This document shows, piece by piece, positions 19,145-26,981 of a DNA stretch of 64,000 bases. The notes under the pieces were generated by a model, which ran no database searches, was not told the origin of the DNA, and saw only the letters and a list, made by a program, of their open reading frames with translations. This DNA comes from a virus: the IMG/VR virus record IMGVR_UViG_3300032285_001029, positions 62,001-126,000 of that record. One strand, given 5' to 3'. The position numbers were made by a program, and so were the translations under genes. The stretch's first letter is position 1, and each line of letters opens with the position of its first letter.

Positions 19145-20248
19145 TTAAATTTTTAGTCCAGCAAGGCGTCTAATATCTACGATATTATTGTCATTACCTT
19201 CGCTGCTACGGTTGCTGTTGGAAATTATTTCTTTATTTCCTGTTATTTCTTTAGCCTCTACAAGTGCCTGTCTCTTCTGCGGAGCTTTGCCAGCAACTAC
19301 TGCTGGTAGATACTTTTCAAAACTTTCAGTAAGTTTTGAAGTTTTCACACTCTCCATTAACTCTCCCATGATTTCACGTTGATCCGAACTTAACGGAGCA
19401 AGTAGTTCACTCATGATTGCTTTTCTTTCTTGCGATTCTTTTAGTTTCGCAACTTCTGCTTGTTTACTTTCTAGTATTTGTTTAGCTTCTTCTTCTGCCT
19501 GTTTGGCTTCTTGAATCGCTAAATCTTTCAAGTCTATGACTTTGAGTAATTTTGCAGTTTCTGATTTTTCATTTAGATAGCTACTTTGGTATTCGTTAGC
19601 GAATGCTTCAAATAGTTTTCTTCCGAAATCATTACGACGAGCAGCATCAATATCTTCTTTCAATCCGTGTAGTTCAGAACGTAGTCCTTCACTAACCAAT
19701 TGATCGACTCTAATAGCGGCACGTTTTACAAATTGTTGTTTTGTTTCTTGAAGTTGCTTACGCCCTTCACGAATCAATTTAACCTTAGTTTCTGCTAAGT
19801 CTTTCTTATCTTCATAGAACTCTGCAATTTCACTGGCAAGAGCCTCAATTACGAATTGTTCTAGTTTGCCGAATTTGTTAGCCATCTGCATTTGATCTTC
19901 GTGTAGTTCACGAATTTCAGATGCTAGTTGACGTGTTACAAATGCATTAGCTACATTACTAGCTTCTGCAATTTTCTTAGCGTATTTCACTTTCATTTCT
20001 GATAGTGATTTACGATCTTCTGCGAACTCAACGATTTCTTTGCTTAGTTGATCACTGACCATACGATCAATTGCTTCAACCATAACACTTCTATCATGCT
20101 CATATTTCTGAGCGAACTCTTCGCGCAATTGTGCAGTTGCTAGTTCACGATTCTCATTGATCTTCGATTCCCAAGCTTGCTCAATTGACTCTTTGATGTC
20201 AGCTGAAATCACATTGTTTTCGAATAATTGTTTTAATGCATCCAACAT
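19145..20248 (-). CDS. 22: Prohead core scaffold protein (T4 gp22-like)
   Basis: The internal scaffold around which gp23 assembles, degraded by the gp21 protease during maturation. The 367 residues are almost all charged helix or coiled coil (Glu, Lys, Ala, Leu, Gln; no Cys), with a repeated pattern of about 45 residues: SKEIVEFAEDRKSLSEMKVK, SEIRELHEDQMQMANKFGKL and SEIAEFYEDKKDLAETKVKL. Several L/I-x-E before A/S sites fit gp21 cleavage, such as ILES and LVEA. It is longer than T4 gp22 (about 270). It lies between protease and capsid genes in T4 order. The end, VDIRRLAGL, is basic and hydrophobic, as expected for a capsid-binding tail. Confidence 0.9.
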   Translation of the reverse strand: MLDALKQLFENNVISADIKESIEQAWESKINENRELATAQLREEFAQKYEHDRSVMVEAIDRMVSDQLSKEIVEFAEDRKSLSEMKVKYAKKIAEASNVANAFVTRQLASEIRELHEDQMQMANKFGKLEQFVIEALASEIAEFYEDKKDLAETKVKLIREGRKQLQETKQQFVKRAAIRVDQLVSEGLRSELHGLKEDIDAARRNDFGRKLFEAFANEYQSSYLNEKSETAKLLKVIDLKDLAIQEAKQAEEEAKQILESKQAEVAKLKESQERKAIMSELLAPLSSDQREIMGELMESVKTSKLTESFEKYLPAVVAGKAPQKRQALVEAKEITGNKEIISNSNRSSEGNDNNIVDIRRLAGLKI

Positions 20249-20261
20249 GTGATTCTCCTTA

Positions 20262-20888
20262 TTATTGGAGTTTGCTTATTATTCCTAATAAGCTCTCTTT
20301 GAGATACTTCTGTGCTTTAGGATCATCCTTAACCTCTTGCGCTATACGCAAGGCATTATAACCACCACGACTATTCATCAAGTGTTCATAAATTGGTGTA
20401 GGATATGCTCCTGGAGCACTAGGTTGAGCTACCATATCTACTGTGATAATCTCAAAATCTGATACTTCACCGGAACCGTCCTCACGAACATTCCCGGATC
20501 CGCGACTGGAAACTCCTAACTTAACTCCGCTTTCTAGCATTGTACGGATTAGTTGTCCCATTGGTGTAGGTAAAATTTTCATCTTACCATAACCGTTTGG
20601 ACCGTCCATCCACATATTAACTATCATGTGTGATACACGATCCAAGTTGATTTTTAGGTCGTCTGGATGATCCACCTCTCCAAGTACGCTATAACCATTT
20701 TGAATCTGATCGTTCAGAGTCTTAACAGCCTTGCTAATCTCGCTCACAGGATATACTCTCTGGTTAGCGTTACGGATACCGCCCTGTATACAAATACCAC
20801 TTAGATACAGACTTTTTCCGTCTTTCTCATCACTTTCGATGAGTATTTTAGCTTGGTCGAAACTTAAATTTTCGCGTAAGTGGAGCAT
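20262..20888 (-). CDS. 21: Prohead maturation protease (T4 gp21-like)
   Basis: A serine protease that cleaves scaffold and capsid proteins in the prohead. The family motifs are visible: GEVDHPDD with the probable catalytic His74, GVSSRGSG with the probable catalytic Ser127/128, and the ITVDMVAQPSAPGAYP segment with an acidic residue at 151. At 208 residues it matches the usual family length. It sits between the acidic core gene and gene 22 with 12-13 bp gaps, in T4 order. It probably acts inside the prohead and cleaves itself. Alternative families are unlikely given context. Confidence 0.93.
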   Translation of the reverse strand: MLHLRENLSFDQAKILIESDEKDGKSLYLSGICIQGGIRNANQRVYPVSEISKAVKTLNDQIQNGYSVLGEVDHPDDLKINLDRVSHMIVNMWMDGPNGYGKMKILPTPMGQLIRTMLESGVKLGVSSRGSGNVREDGSGEVSDFEIITVDMVAQPSAPGAYPTPIYEHLMNSRGGYNALRIAQEVKDDPKAQKYLKESLLGIISKLQ

Positions 20889-20901
20889 CTATTTGCCCTA
20901 A

Positions 20902-21789
20902 TTAACGAACACGCTTGCCACCGATTAAGCTTGACTTGTCAACGCTTCCGGTGTTCTTTTCGCCAGTACCTGCGCCTACTAGGCCGCCTTCTGCTGGTCC
21001 TTTCTTCTCTGGTCCATGTCCAGGCTCTTTCTTCTTAAACGCTGTTTTACCAGCATTTCCGCCTACTACGTTGATGTTACCAGTGTTCATATCTTGTGTT
21101 TTTGGACTTGCTAAACCACCTTGTGTTCCGCCAGTTCCGCCTTGACCGCCACGAGCGATATTAGCAGTTGTTCCACCCATATTGTTTGGACCAGCTACTG
21201 GACTTTTAGTGTTAGCACCATTGTCACCATGCTTTGGCATAGCTACTTTTTCCAATGTTGAACCTTCGAAAACACCGTGATGTACGTGATGAACTACTTT
21301 ACCACTGCCTTCCATCTCTGGTTCAGCATCCATAGAATCCATTCCATCCATGTTGGTTTCCATTTCCATCTCGTCGTCACCCATGTCGTCCATGCCGCCC
21401 ATGTGATCTTCGCCTTCTTCGCCGGCCATTAGTTGTTCAAATTCTGCTTTTAATTCTTCTAGAGCATCTTCTAGATCCATAACACGATCTTCGATGTCTT
21501 CGTCACCTTCGTCTTCGCTATCGTTGTCTTCAGCGTCATCAACAAAGTCGTCGCCTGCGTCGCCTCCGAAGTCGTCGTCACTACCTTCTTCTTCCTCTTC
21601 GCCTTCTTCTTCCTCTTCTTCCTCTTCGCCTTCTTCTTCTTCTTCGGCGCCGAAGTCGCTTTCTAATAATTCTTCGTAAATTTCACGAGATTTTGCTACT
21701 ACGATGTTATGAAAAATCTCTTCTGCTTTTTCTTGATCTTCATTGATCAAAGCCTCAAGCATGGCTTCAAATTGTGCGCGATCAGTCAT
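20902..21789 (-). CDS. 67: Acidic prohead core protein (T4 gp67-like)
   Basis: The first 45 residues (FEAMLEALINEDQEKAEEIF, then HNIVVAKSREIYEELL) match the short helical domain typical of gp67-type core proteins. Residues 49-101 are an almost unbroken Glu/Asp tract, followed by a coiled coil (DRVMDLEDALEELKAEFEQL), a Met/Asp-rich stretch and a Gly/Thr/Lys-rich tail ending GGKRVR. T4 gp67 is only about 80 residues; this protein is 295, so the extra parts are phage specific. The location between genes 20 and 21 fits. RBS AGGAGA is strong, and a late-type promoter lies 37 nt upstream. The name is by domain and position, not by full-length similarity. Confidence 0.7.
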   Translation of the reverse strand: MTDRAQFEAMLEALINEDQEKAEEIFHNIVVAKSREIYEELLESDFGAEEEEEGEEEEEEEEGEEEEEGSDDDFGGDAGDDFVDDAEDNDSEDEGDEDIEDRVMDLEDALEELKAEFEQLMAGEEGEDHMGGMDDMGDDEMEMETNMDGMDSMDAEPEMEGSGKVVHHVHHGVFEGSTLEKVAMPKHGDNGANTKSPVAGPNNMGGTTANIARGGQGGTGGTQGGLASPKTQDMNTGNINVVGGNAGKTAFKKKEPGHGPEKKGPAEGGLVGAGTGEKNTGSVDKSSLIGGKRVR

Positions 21790-21825
21790 TGTTTATTCTC
21801 CTGTGATATGATACAAGGCTGTAAG

Positions 21826-21833
21826 ATATTTAC
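21826..21833 (-). promoter_or_regulatory. Putative T4-type late promoter (GTAAATAT)
   Basis: The minus strand reads AGTAAATATCTTAC 37 nt before the ATG of the acidic core gene, within a 107-bp gap. The same octamer GTAAATAT precedes the gene at 2032. It would drive the 67-21-22-23 unit ending at the terminator at 17917. Confidence 0.5.
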
Positions 21834-21896
21834 TATTAACCGATGAAAAGTACCTGAATATGCCGTAAAAACGACATATTTTTTTGAAATTTAAAA

Positions 21897-22145
21897 TTAA
21901 ACAGCACCGACGGGTGCAGGTGGAGGTGTGAAATACATATTATGGATAAAGTCGAGCTCCTGTTCTTGTTCCAAAATATGAGCTTCGCTGGCTTTGCGTA
22001 GCTCGTTTATCTGTTGTAAACTAAGTCTAGTTTTACGTGTATCTGTATTCGAAATTATAGAGTTATCGCGCTGAGGTTCGTATCGCAAATCATTTGCTAC
22101 ACGTCTAGTATCCTGATCAATATAAAATAATTCTCTAAGTATCAT
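21897..22145 (-). CDS. Small conserved-type protein between portal and core genes (82 aa)
   Basis: An 82-residue, charged, helical protein (MILRELFYIDQDTRRVANDL, then TRKTRLSLQQINELRKASEA) ending in a Pro-rich tail. Small proteins of similar texture occur next to gene 20 in other T4-like phages, to my recollection; no function is known to me. No Shine-Dalgarno sequence is seen, and a perfect TATAAATA ends 6 nt before the ATG, so the mRNA may be leaderless. Otherwise it would be translated by read-through from gene 20, whose stop is 8 bp upstream. Confidence 0.6.
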   Translation of the reverse strand: MILRELFYIDQDTRRVANDLRYEPQRDNSIISNTDTRKTRLSLQQINELRKASEAHILEQEQELDFIHNMYFTPPPAPVGAV

Positions 22146-22150
22146 ATCAA

Positions 22151-22158
22151 TATTTATA
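22151..22158 (-). promoter_or_regulatory. Perfect TATAAATA late-type box at a gene start
   Basis: An exact T4 late consensus octamer on the minus strand overlapping the stop codon of gene 20. By T4 spacing the predicted +1 is the A of the ATG at 22145. It could be chance in an AT-rich genome, so confidence is limited. Confidence 0.4.
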
Positions 22159-23890
22159 CAACTGGAGCAGTTGGAGCACCCATTGGCACTGCAGGAGCAG
22201 CACCTGCACCCATTTCTCCGGTATCTACTTGATCTTCCATGCCTTCTGGTGCCGATAGATCTTCTGTATCGGTTATATCGCTTTCAAGACCCGCTGCGCT
22301 AATACCTGCACTTCTAAGTTCTCCACTGGCATCTGTGTGTGTTGGGATACCTTTTCCGGATTCCTCACTCCACATGCGTTCGTTTTCTGCAACTTCCTCG
22401 TCTGTTAGGCCTAAAAAGCGTTTTAATGCAAAACGTTTTGACATATATGGAACTGCTTGAATTGTGTTGAAAGTATTAATTCTTTCTGCATCTAGGCTAG
22501 CTTGACGACTGCTAGCAAAGTTTAATGGAGGATTAAAGCGTAATTCAAATAGACTTGAATCTAAATTAAGTCCTTTACCATAGAGATACATTTTAAATTC
22601 TTGGTCAAATACTTCAGTTAGTAGATTCTGTAACCGTTCGCAGTACTTGTTAAAACGCAGTTCTTGAATATAAGCTGTTCCAACACGACCGTCATTATAT
22701 GATGATTGGCTATCATCTGCACCTGTTGGCAGATAGCTGCTAGGAATACGTAAACCACGGAATAATTTGTTAGTAAAAAACTTTAAATCATCAATTTCGC
22801 CAAGATTAGTACCGCCAGGCAATGTGTCAACTTTACTGCCACGACCTTCTGCTGTAGTAGGGAAAAAGTAATCTTCGTTGATACTTAATGGATTATATGC
22901 ACTGTCAATAACGTTTTGTCCGCCGCCAGTTTGACTAGGAATTCTACGCTGATGTATCTCATTCTTAACACGTTCCACAAAGGCCATGGCCATGTGTGCG
23001 GGCATATTACCTACATCAATATGGAACACTCTACGCTCTGGAGCACGTTGAATACGATAGATAATGATAGCATCTTCAAGCAGTTCTTTCTGCTTGTAAG
23101 TTTTAAAAATATCTTCTAATAAACTGTTGCCAAAAGGATATAAGTTGTCTAAACCTTCGCTTAAACTTAGGTGTATAATATGTTTGGCATCGATTGCATG
23201 TTCTGTTTGGCCCAATGTAAATCGTCCGCTAGATCCAGACTGAGGAAATGCAAAACTGCTTGAACCTGTATTTGTTCCTGAAAATCCAGCACCAGCACCA
23301 CTGCTGCCCATCATCTCTTTTGGCTTTAGATTTGGTGTAATCATCGTAGCAACTAAACTATGAAAGTTTGGTGCTAGATCTTTAATTACATATTGCTCTG
23401 GACGTTTGCCATCACTTTCATTAACAATAACTTTTGTAACTTTGCTAGGATCGACATACATCCATTTTTGAGTTTCAGGATCTCGAATAAAAAATGCATC
23501 TCCATATTTAAAAGCATTTCTGAAGATGCGAAATATGCGTGTATCAAACTTTTGTAGTTTGTTCCACTGTTGTAAGTATTCGCCTAATATACGAATTTCA
23601 CTATTAGTTGCTTTGTGTCTCCAATGGACACTAAAGGCAGTTTTGCCATCTTTATTCTTTTGTGTGCAAAATTCAGCTAAGATGTCTAATGCTGCATTAA
23701 CTTCTGGATCGCTGTCCATTGTTTCATACTGCATGTATCTTTCAATTCGATTAGGAGCACCAGCATATACATCCGGCAGATAACTTGAATAGTTTGACTT
23801 AGCAGGACCTGGCTTGCTAGTATTAGCATAGCCACTAATTGGGCTTACATTGCTAGTTTTTACTGGTGAAAAGTATTTTTTCCAAGACAT
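22154..23890 (-). CDS. 20: Portal vertex protein (T4 gp20-like)
   Basis: Forms the dodecameric portal through which DNA is packaged and to which the neck binds. Features include NRIERYMQYETMDSDPEVNA then ALDILAEFCTQ near residues 45-75, the RIFRNAFKYGDAFFIRDPE block near 140-160, and FKTYKQKELLEDAIIIYRIQ then RAPERRVFHIDVGNMP near 265-300, all typical of T4-like portals. It is 578 residues versus about 524 in T4. It includes a Gly/Ser-rich loop (MGSSGAGAGFSGTNTGSSS) and a Pro/Ala-rich acidic tail. It follows the tape-measure-like gene by 14 bp and starts the T4-ordered head genes. Confidence 0.95.
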   Translation of the reverse strand: MSWKKYFSPVKTSNVSPISGYANTSKPGPAKSNYSSYLPDVYAGAPNRIERYMQYETMDSDPEVNAALDILAEFCTQKNKDGKTAFSVHWRHKATNSEIRILGEYLQQWNKLQKFDTRIFRIFRNAFKYGDAFFIRDPETQKWMYVDPSKVTKVIVNESDGKRPEQYVIKDLAPNFHSLVATMITPNLKPKEMMGSSGAGAGFSGTNTGSSSFAFPQSGSSGRFTLGQTEHAIDAKHIIHLSLSEGLDNLYPFGNSLLEDIFKTYKQKELLEDAIIIYRIQRAPERRVFHIDVGNMPAHMAMAFVERVKNEIHQRRIPSQTGGGQNVIDSAYNPLSINEDYFFPTTAEGRGSKVDTLPGGTNLGEIDDLKFFTNKLFRGLRIPSSYLPTGADDSQSSYNDGRVGTAYIQELRFNKYCERLQNLLTEVFDQEFKMYLYGKGLNLDSSLFELRFNPPLNFASSRQASLDAERINTFNTIQAVPYMSKRFALKRFLGLTDEEVAENERMWSEESGKGIPTHTDASGELRSAGISAAGLESDITDTEDLSAPEGMEDQVDTGEMGAGAAPAVPMGAPTAPVV

Positions 23891-23904
23891 TGATTAAATT
23901 ATCC

Positions 23905-25872
23905 TTACATGCCAGTACGACTATTTGAAACTCCAGATGCAACATGTTTTAATTGAGTAACTTGTTTATCTGCAATATTTACTAACTGGCCCATGTATGT
24001 ACTTATCTGCATCATGTGTTGTTTCAAGTCATTAAGGCCGCTATTATTGTCAACTGCGGGCATTTGAATAGTTGGCGCAGGTAACGTAGGCATCGCTGTT
24101 TGAGCTGACGATATTTTGGTAGCAAACGTTTCCATCATAGGCATAAACTGACTCATTGCCGAATTCATTTGTCCTTTAATTTGATTAATATTGATATTCT
24201 TACTTGAATCAAATATTTGAGAAAATTGATCCTTAGTTAGTACAGTTTCGCCTTTATGAACTTTGCCAAAAAAATCATCGGGTTCAAACAGTTGCCCTGT
24301 CATACCTAATGTACCAAGTGCTCTTTCTTGTTTTCCAACATTCCGTGTAACAACTCCTGATCTCTCCTTGGGCGGCACTGCAGCTTTAGGAGCGCCAGGT
24401 GTCTCTCCACTAAGTCCTTTATAAATTTCAGACCAGATGCTTCCTTGCTCTGACATTATGCTCTTGTTAGTATCTAATATTTTTTTCAAATCTGCTTGAT
24501 GATCTCCGGCAAATTTATTAAACTGTTTAAACATAGTGTTAAATTCTACACCTGTATCATAAATTATGTTTTTAGATGCATTAAGTGTACGTTGTAAAGC
24601 AGCATTAGGATCTTCTAATGCTGCTTTTTTCTGCTCAGCAGTTGCTTTTTCTCTCGCTATTCGAGCTTCTTCAGTTGTTTTTATTTCGCCTTGTCTAGCT
24701 GCAGTTATTTGATCATTTAATGCTAAGTTCTTAGTCATACTTTCATTGTACATTTTAAGAATAGCATTACGTTGCTCCTGAGGCATACCTGCATCACCTC
24801 TTGATGCTTGCTGAACTAGTCTTAAAAATTCAGGATTAGTTATTTGTTTATTGTATTCTTCGGTAAACTTAGCTTTGGCTTCTTCGACCCCTACTCCTGA
24901 TTTAACTGCGGCACTGTATTCTTGCAATGCAATCCCAGCAGGACCTAACGCTGTAACTAACTGTGCATCCATTTGATTTGTAATAGCACCGCCAGTTTCT
25001 TGTAAATGCAAACCAAGATCTGTTATAGATTCTCCAAACTGACTCATGTTTGCCATGCTTTGTATTGCTCGCTGTTGTTGATCTTTATCTAATCCTGCTA
25101 AGTAGGCACTTACGTCGGCTTTTGCCAGCTCCTTCTTCAATCCTTCTTCAACTTGTTTCCTACTCATACCTGTTGCTCGGGACAGGTCGTCGATTTGTGT
25201 AGTAAGCATACCAGCCGATTCTATAAGAGCATTTTGTCCTACTGTTGTTCTAGCATCGGCTGCTCGCATACCCATTGTTGAAATTAACAGTGCGCTGTTT
25301 AAATCTTCTGCTGATCCGCCAGCAAGTAAAAATTGATTTCCTAAATCTGATGTTTGAACATTACGAGATAATTCTAAAAATCGTTTTGAACTATCGGATG
25401 CAGTTAGTCCTAGCCCTTGAAGTTGTATAGAATTTTCTTTATTAAATCTAACATAATCGTCCATGGTCATACGAGCACCACTGACAGAAGTTGCAAAGTC
25501 TCCTAAATTGCCACCAAAGTATGCTCCTTGATCTGCAGCTTTACTCAACGAATCATTATAGAGATTAATTACTCCGCCACCTTTTTCCAACGCATTGGCA
25601 AAAACTCCGCCTACTACTGGGATTGCACGTAACGGTTCTGCGACTAGAGAAACAGCATCATTCAGATTGAACGTGCCAATTGTTAATTTTTGAAAAGCAC
25701 CTGTTAAAGCATTAGCTGTACTTGTTACGGGTTTAAATAAATCGTCAATAAATCCAGTAACGCCACCGCCGGAACTTCTACCGCCGCCGGAGCTGCTGCC
25801 ACCGGACGAACCGGATCGCGATTGATCTCTCAAAACTTGTGTTAGTTCTCGTACTTCATCTTCAAGTGCCAT
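23905..25872 (-). CDS. Tape-measure-like tail protein (gp29 analogue)
   Basis: A 655-residue, mostly helical protein. A Gly/Ser/Arg-rich N-terminal linker is followed by a mid-size helical body (LAGGSAEDLNSALLISTMGM, QIDDLSRATGMSRKQVEEGL, and long Lys/Glu/Gln stretches). The segment GKVHKGETVLTKDQFSQIF near residues 540-560 matches a motif commonly seen near the C-terminus of tape-measure proteins. A hydrophobic Ala/Val/Gly stretch lies at about 75-105. The length is close to T4 gp29 (590), the baseplate-hub tape measure. It faces the gp26/gp51-like chaperone gene across a short divergent promoter region, which supports a tail role. The identification rests on composition, motif and context. 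Confidence 0.65.
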   Translation of the reverse strand: MALEDEVRELTQVLRDQSRSGSSGGSSSGGGRSSGGGVTGFIDDLFKPVTSTANALTGAFQKLTIGTFNLNDAVSLVAEPLRAIPVVGGVFANALEKGGGVINLYNDSLSKAADQGAYFGGNLGDFATSVSGARMTMDDYVRFNKENSIQLQGLGLTASDSSKRFLELSRNVQTSDLGNQFLLAGGSAEDLNSALLISTMGMRAADARTTVGQNALIESAGMLTTQIDDLSRATGMSRKQVEEGLKKELAKADVSAYLAGLDKDQQQRAIQSMANMSQFGESITDLGLHLQETGGAITNQMDAQLVTALGPAGIALQEYSAAVKSGVGVEEAKAKFTEEYNKQITNPEFLRLVQQASRGDAGMPQEQRNAILKMYNESMTKNLALNDQITAARQGEIKTTEEARIAREKATAEQKKAALEDPNAALQRTLNASKNIIYDTGVEFNTMFKQFNKFAGDHQADLKKILDTNKSIMSEQGSIWSEIYKGLSGETPGAPKAAVPPKERSGVVTRNVGKQERALGTLGMTGQLFEPDDFFGKVHKGETVLTKDQFSQIFDSSKNININQIKGQMNSAMSQFMPMMETFATKISSAQTAMPTLPAPTIQMPAVDNNSGLNDLKQHMMQISTYMGQLVNIADKQVTQLKHVASGVSNSRTGM

Positions 25873-25896
25873 ATTTTTTAACCTGTAAAAGTAGCA

Positions 25897-25904
25897 TATA
25901 AATA
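25897..25904 (+). promoter_or_regulatory. Perfect T4-type late promoter (TATAAATA)
   Basis: An exact TATAAATA 29 nt before the ATG of the gp26-like gene, followed by an RBS (CGGAGA). The predicted start is near 25910. It is interlocked with a minus-strand box at 25914-25921. Confidence 0.65.
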
Positions 25905-25913
25905 GATACCTAT

Positions 25914-25921
25914 ATATTTAT
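25914..25921 (-). promoter_or_regulatory. Putative T4-type late promoter (ATAAATAT)
   Basis: The minus strand reads GGATAAATATATAGG, 42 nt before the ATG of the tape-measure-like gene. The boxes on the two strands are only 9 bp apart, with predicted starts about 3 bp from each other. Confidence 0.55.
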
Positions 25922-25932
25922 CCGGAGATAAA

Positions 25933-26754
25933 ATGGCTATAAATCCCTTACAAAAGTACTTTCGTCAACCAAAAGTCTATATCAGTTTACCTAGTAAAGG
26001 TGTGTATTACTCTGCAGGAAATTTACAAGGTAACATTGAACAGATACCAGTATACGGTATGACAGGCATGGACGAAATTATGGCTAGAACTCCGGATGCA
26101 TTATTATCAGGAGAAAGTACAATTAAGATTGTAGAGAGCTGTTGCCCTACTATTAAAAATGCTTGGGAAATTGTAACTATTGACTTAGAAACTATACTAA
26201 CTGCTATTAGAATTGCAACGTATGGTAACTTGTATGGAGTAGAAACAAAATGTCTACAGTGCGGTGAAGAACACGCTTACGACATCGACTTAAATCAATT
26301 TATAGATCATTATAAGAATTGTACTTACGAAAATAAAGTAGTGCTAAAAGACTACACTATCAACTTACGCCCTATTACGTATAAAGAAACGTCGGAGTTT
26401 TCAATAAAAAACTTTGAGATACAACAAAAGTTTAAGCAAGTTAATCAGATGCCCGAAGGCGATGAGAAAAAACTTATAAGTGATCAGCTGTTTAAAGATA
26501 TTGTACAACTACAAAAAGAAATCTTCAGCGCAGGAATTGAATCAGTTGAAGCAGGTTCCCAGACAGTTAATGAACGTTCTTATATTAACGAATGGTTAGA
26601 CAACTGTGAAAAATCTGTATTCGATCATATCAAACGGCAATTGAATACAATTAATAAAGAATGGACACCGCCTGCTACAAAAGTAAAATGCACAGCATGT
26701 GGGCATGAACAAGAAGTGTCTGTTACATTGGATCAGTCTGATTTTTTCGTCTAA
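25933..26754 (+). CDS. 26: gp26-like baseplate hub / tail assembly protein with zinc-ribbon Cys pairs
   Basis: A 273-residue protein starting MAINPLQKYFRQPKVYISLP. The N-terminal GVYYSAGNLQGNIEQIPVYG and GMTGMDEIMARTPDALLSG segments resemble T4-type baseplate hub assembly proteins (gp26 family; family call from memory). Two Cys pairs, CLQC at 107-110 and CTAC at 253-256, could bind one zinc. The last codons are GAT TTT TTC GTC TAA. The TTTTTTC heptamer and a following 14-bp inverted repeat predict that some ribosomes shift -1 and continue into a gp51-like 77-residue extension. A late promoter (TATAAATA) lies 29 nt upstream. It sits opposite the tape-measure-like gene, the usual partner of such chaperones. 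Confidence 0.7.
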   Translation: MAINPLQKYFRQPKVYISLPSKGVYYSAGNLQGNIEQIPVYGMTGMDEIMARTPDALLSGESTIKIVESCCPTIKNAWEIVTIDLETILTAIRIATYGNLYGVETKCLQCGEEHAYDIDLNQFIDHYKNCTYENKVVLKDYTINLRPITYKETSEFSIKNFEIQQKFKQVNQMPEGDEKKLISDQLFKDIVQLQKEIFSAGIESVEAGSQTVNERSYINEWLDNCEKSVFDHIKRQLNTINKEWTPPATKVKCTACGHEQEVSVTLDQSDFFV

Positions 26755-26804
26755 GCCTAATTAAATTAAACAACGAAGAAATTAGCGAGTATTTAATTAG
26801 GCTT
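26742..26804 (+). promoter_or_regulatory. Programmed -1 frameshift signal
   Basis: The heptamer T TTT TTC (26742-26748) lies in the zero frame of the gp26-like gene, three codons before its stop (counting the stop). It is followed after 4 nt by a perfect 14-bp inverted repeat, AAGCCTAATTAAAT (26753-26766) with ATTTAATTAGGCTT (26791-26804), around a 24-nt loop. Opening the first pairs would give the more usual 5-9 nt spacing. This is the standard architecture of a bacterial-phage -1 frameshift site. Confidence 0.85.
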
Positions 26805-26981
26805 GAACAGTTTATATCTAGATTCAAAGAAGAACTACTTAGAGTAAGCTGGTATATGAGGGGTTCAGTTACTTACGATCAAATGCTATATCAGTACAGT
26901 TATGATGATCGTGCAGCAATGTATGAAGTAATCAAAGAAAATATTGAAGCTACTAAAAACTCTGGAATGCCGTTAATTTAA
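26748..26981 (+). CDS. 51: gp51-like frameshift extension (77 aa, -1 frame)
   Basis: The -1 frame after the shift reads RLSLIKLNNEEISEYLIRLE, continues as helix, then WYMRGSVTYDQMLYQYSYDD and ends NIEATKNSGMPLI, stop TAA at 26979-26981. The frame is open back to a stop at 26739 and has no ATG, GTG or TTG before the conserved-looking core (first ATG is in WYMRG), so independent initiation at a normal start is unlikely. The texture (W-Y-M-R-G-x-V-T-Y, then NIExTKxxGxPL) recalls T4 gp51, the baseplate hub assembly catalyst. As a fusion the product would be 349 residues. The stop abuts the convergent gene's stop. Confidence 0.75.
   Translation, partial: RLSLIKLNNEEISEYLIRLEQFISRFKEELLRVSWYMRGSVTYDQMLYQYSYDDRAAMYEVIKENIEATKNSGMPLI

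Noticed and set aside
21858-21885. Hairpin followed by seven T on the plus strand
   Set aside because: The plus-strand stem has a C-A mismatch and no plus-strand gene ends there; on the minus strand there is no T-run after it, so it is not called a terminator.
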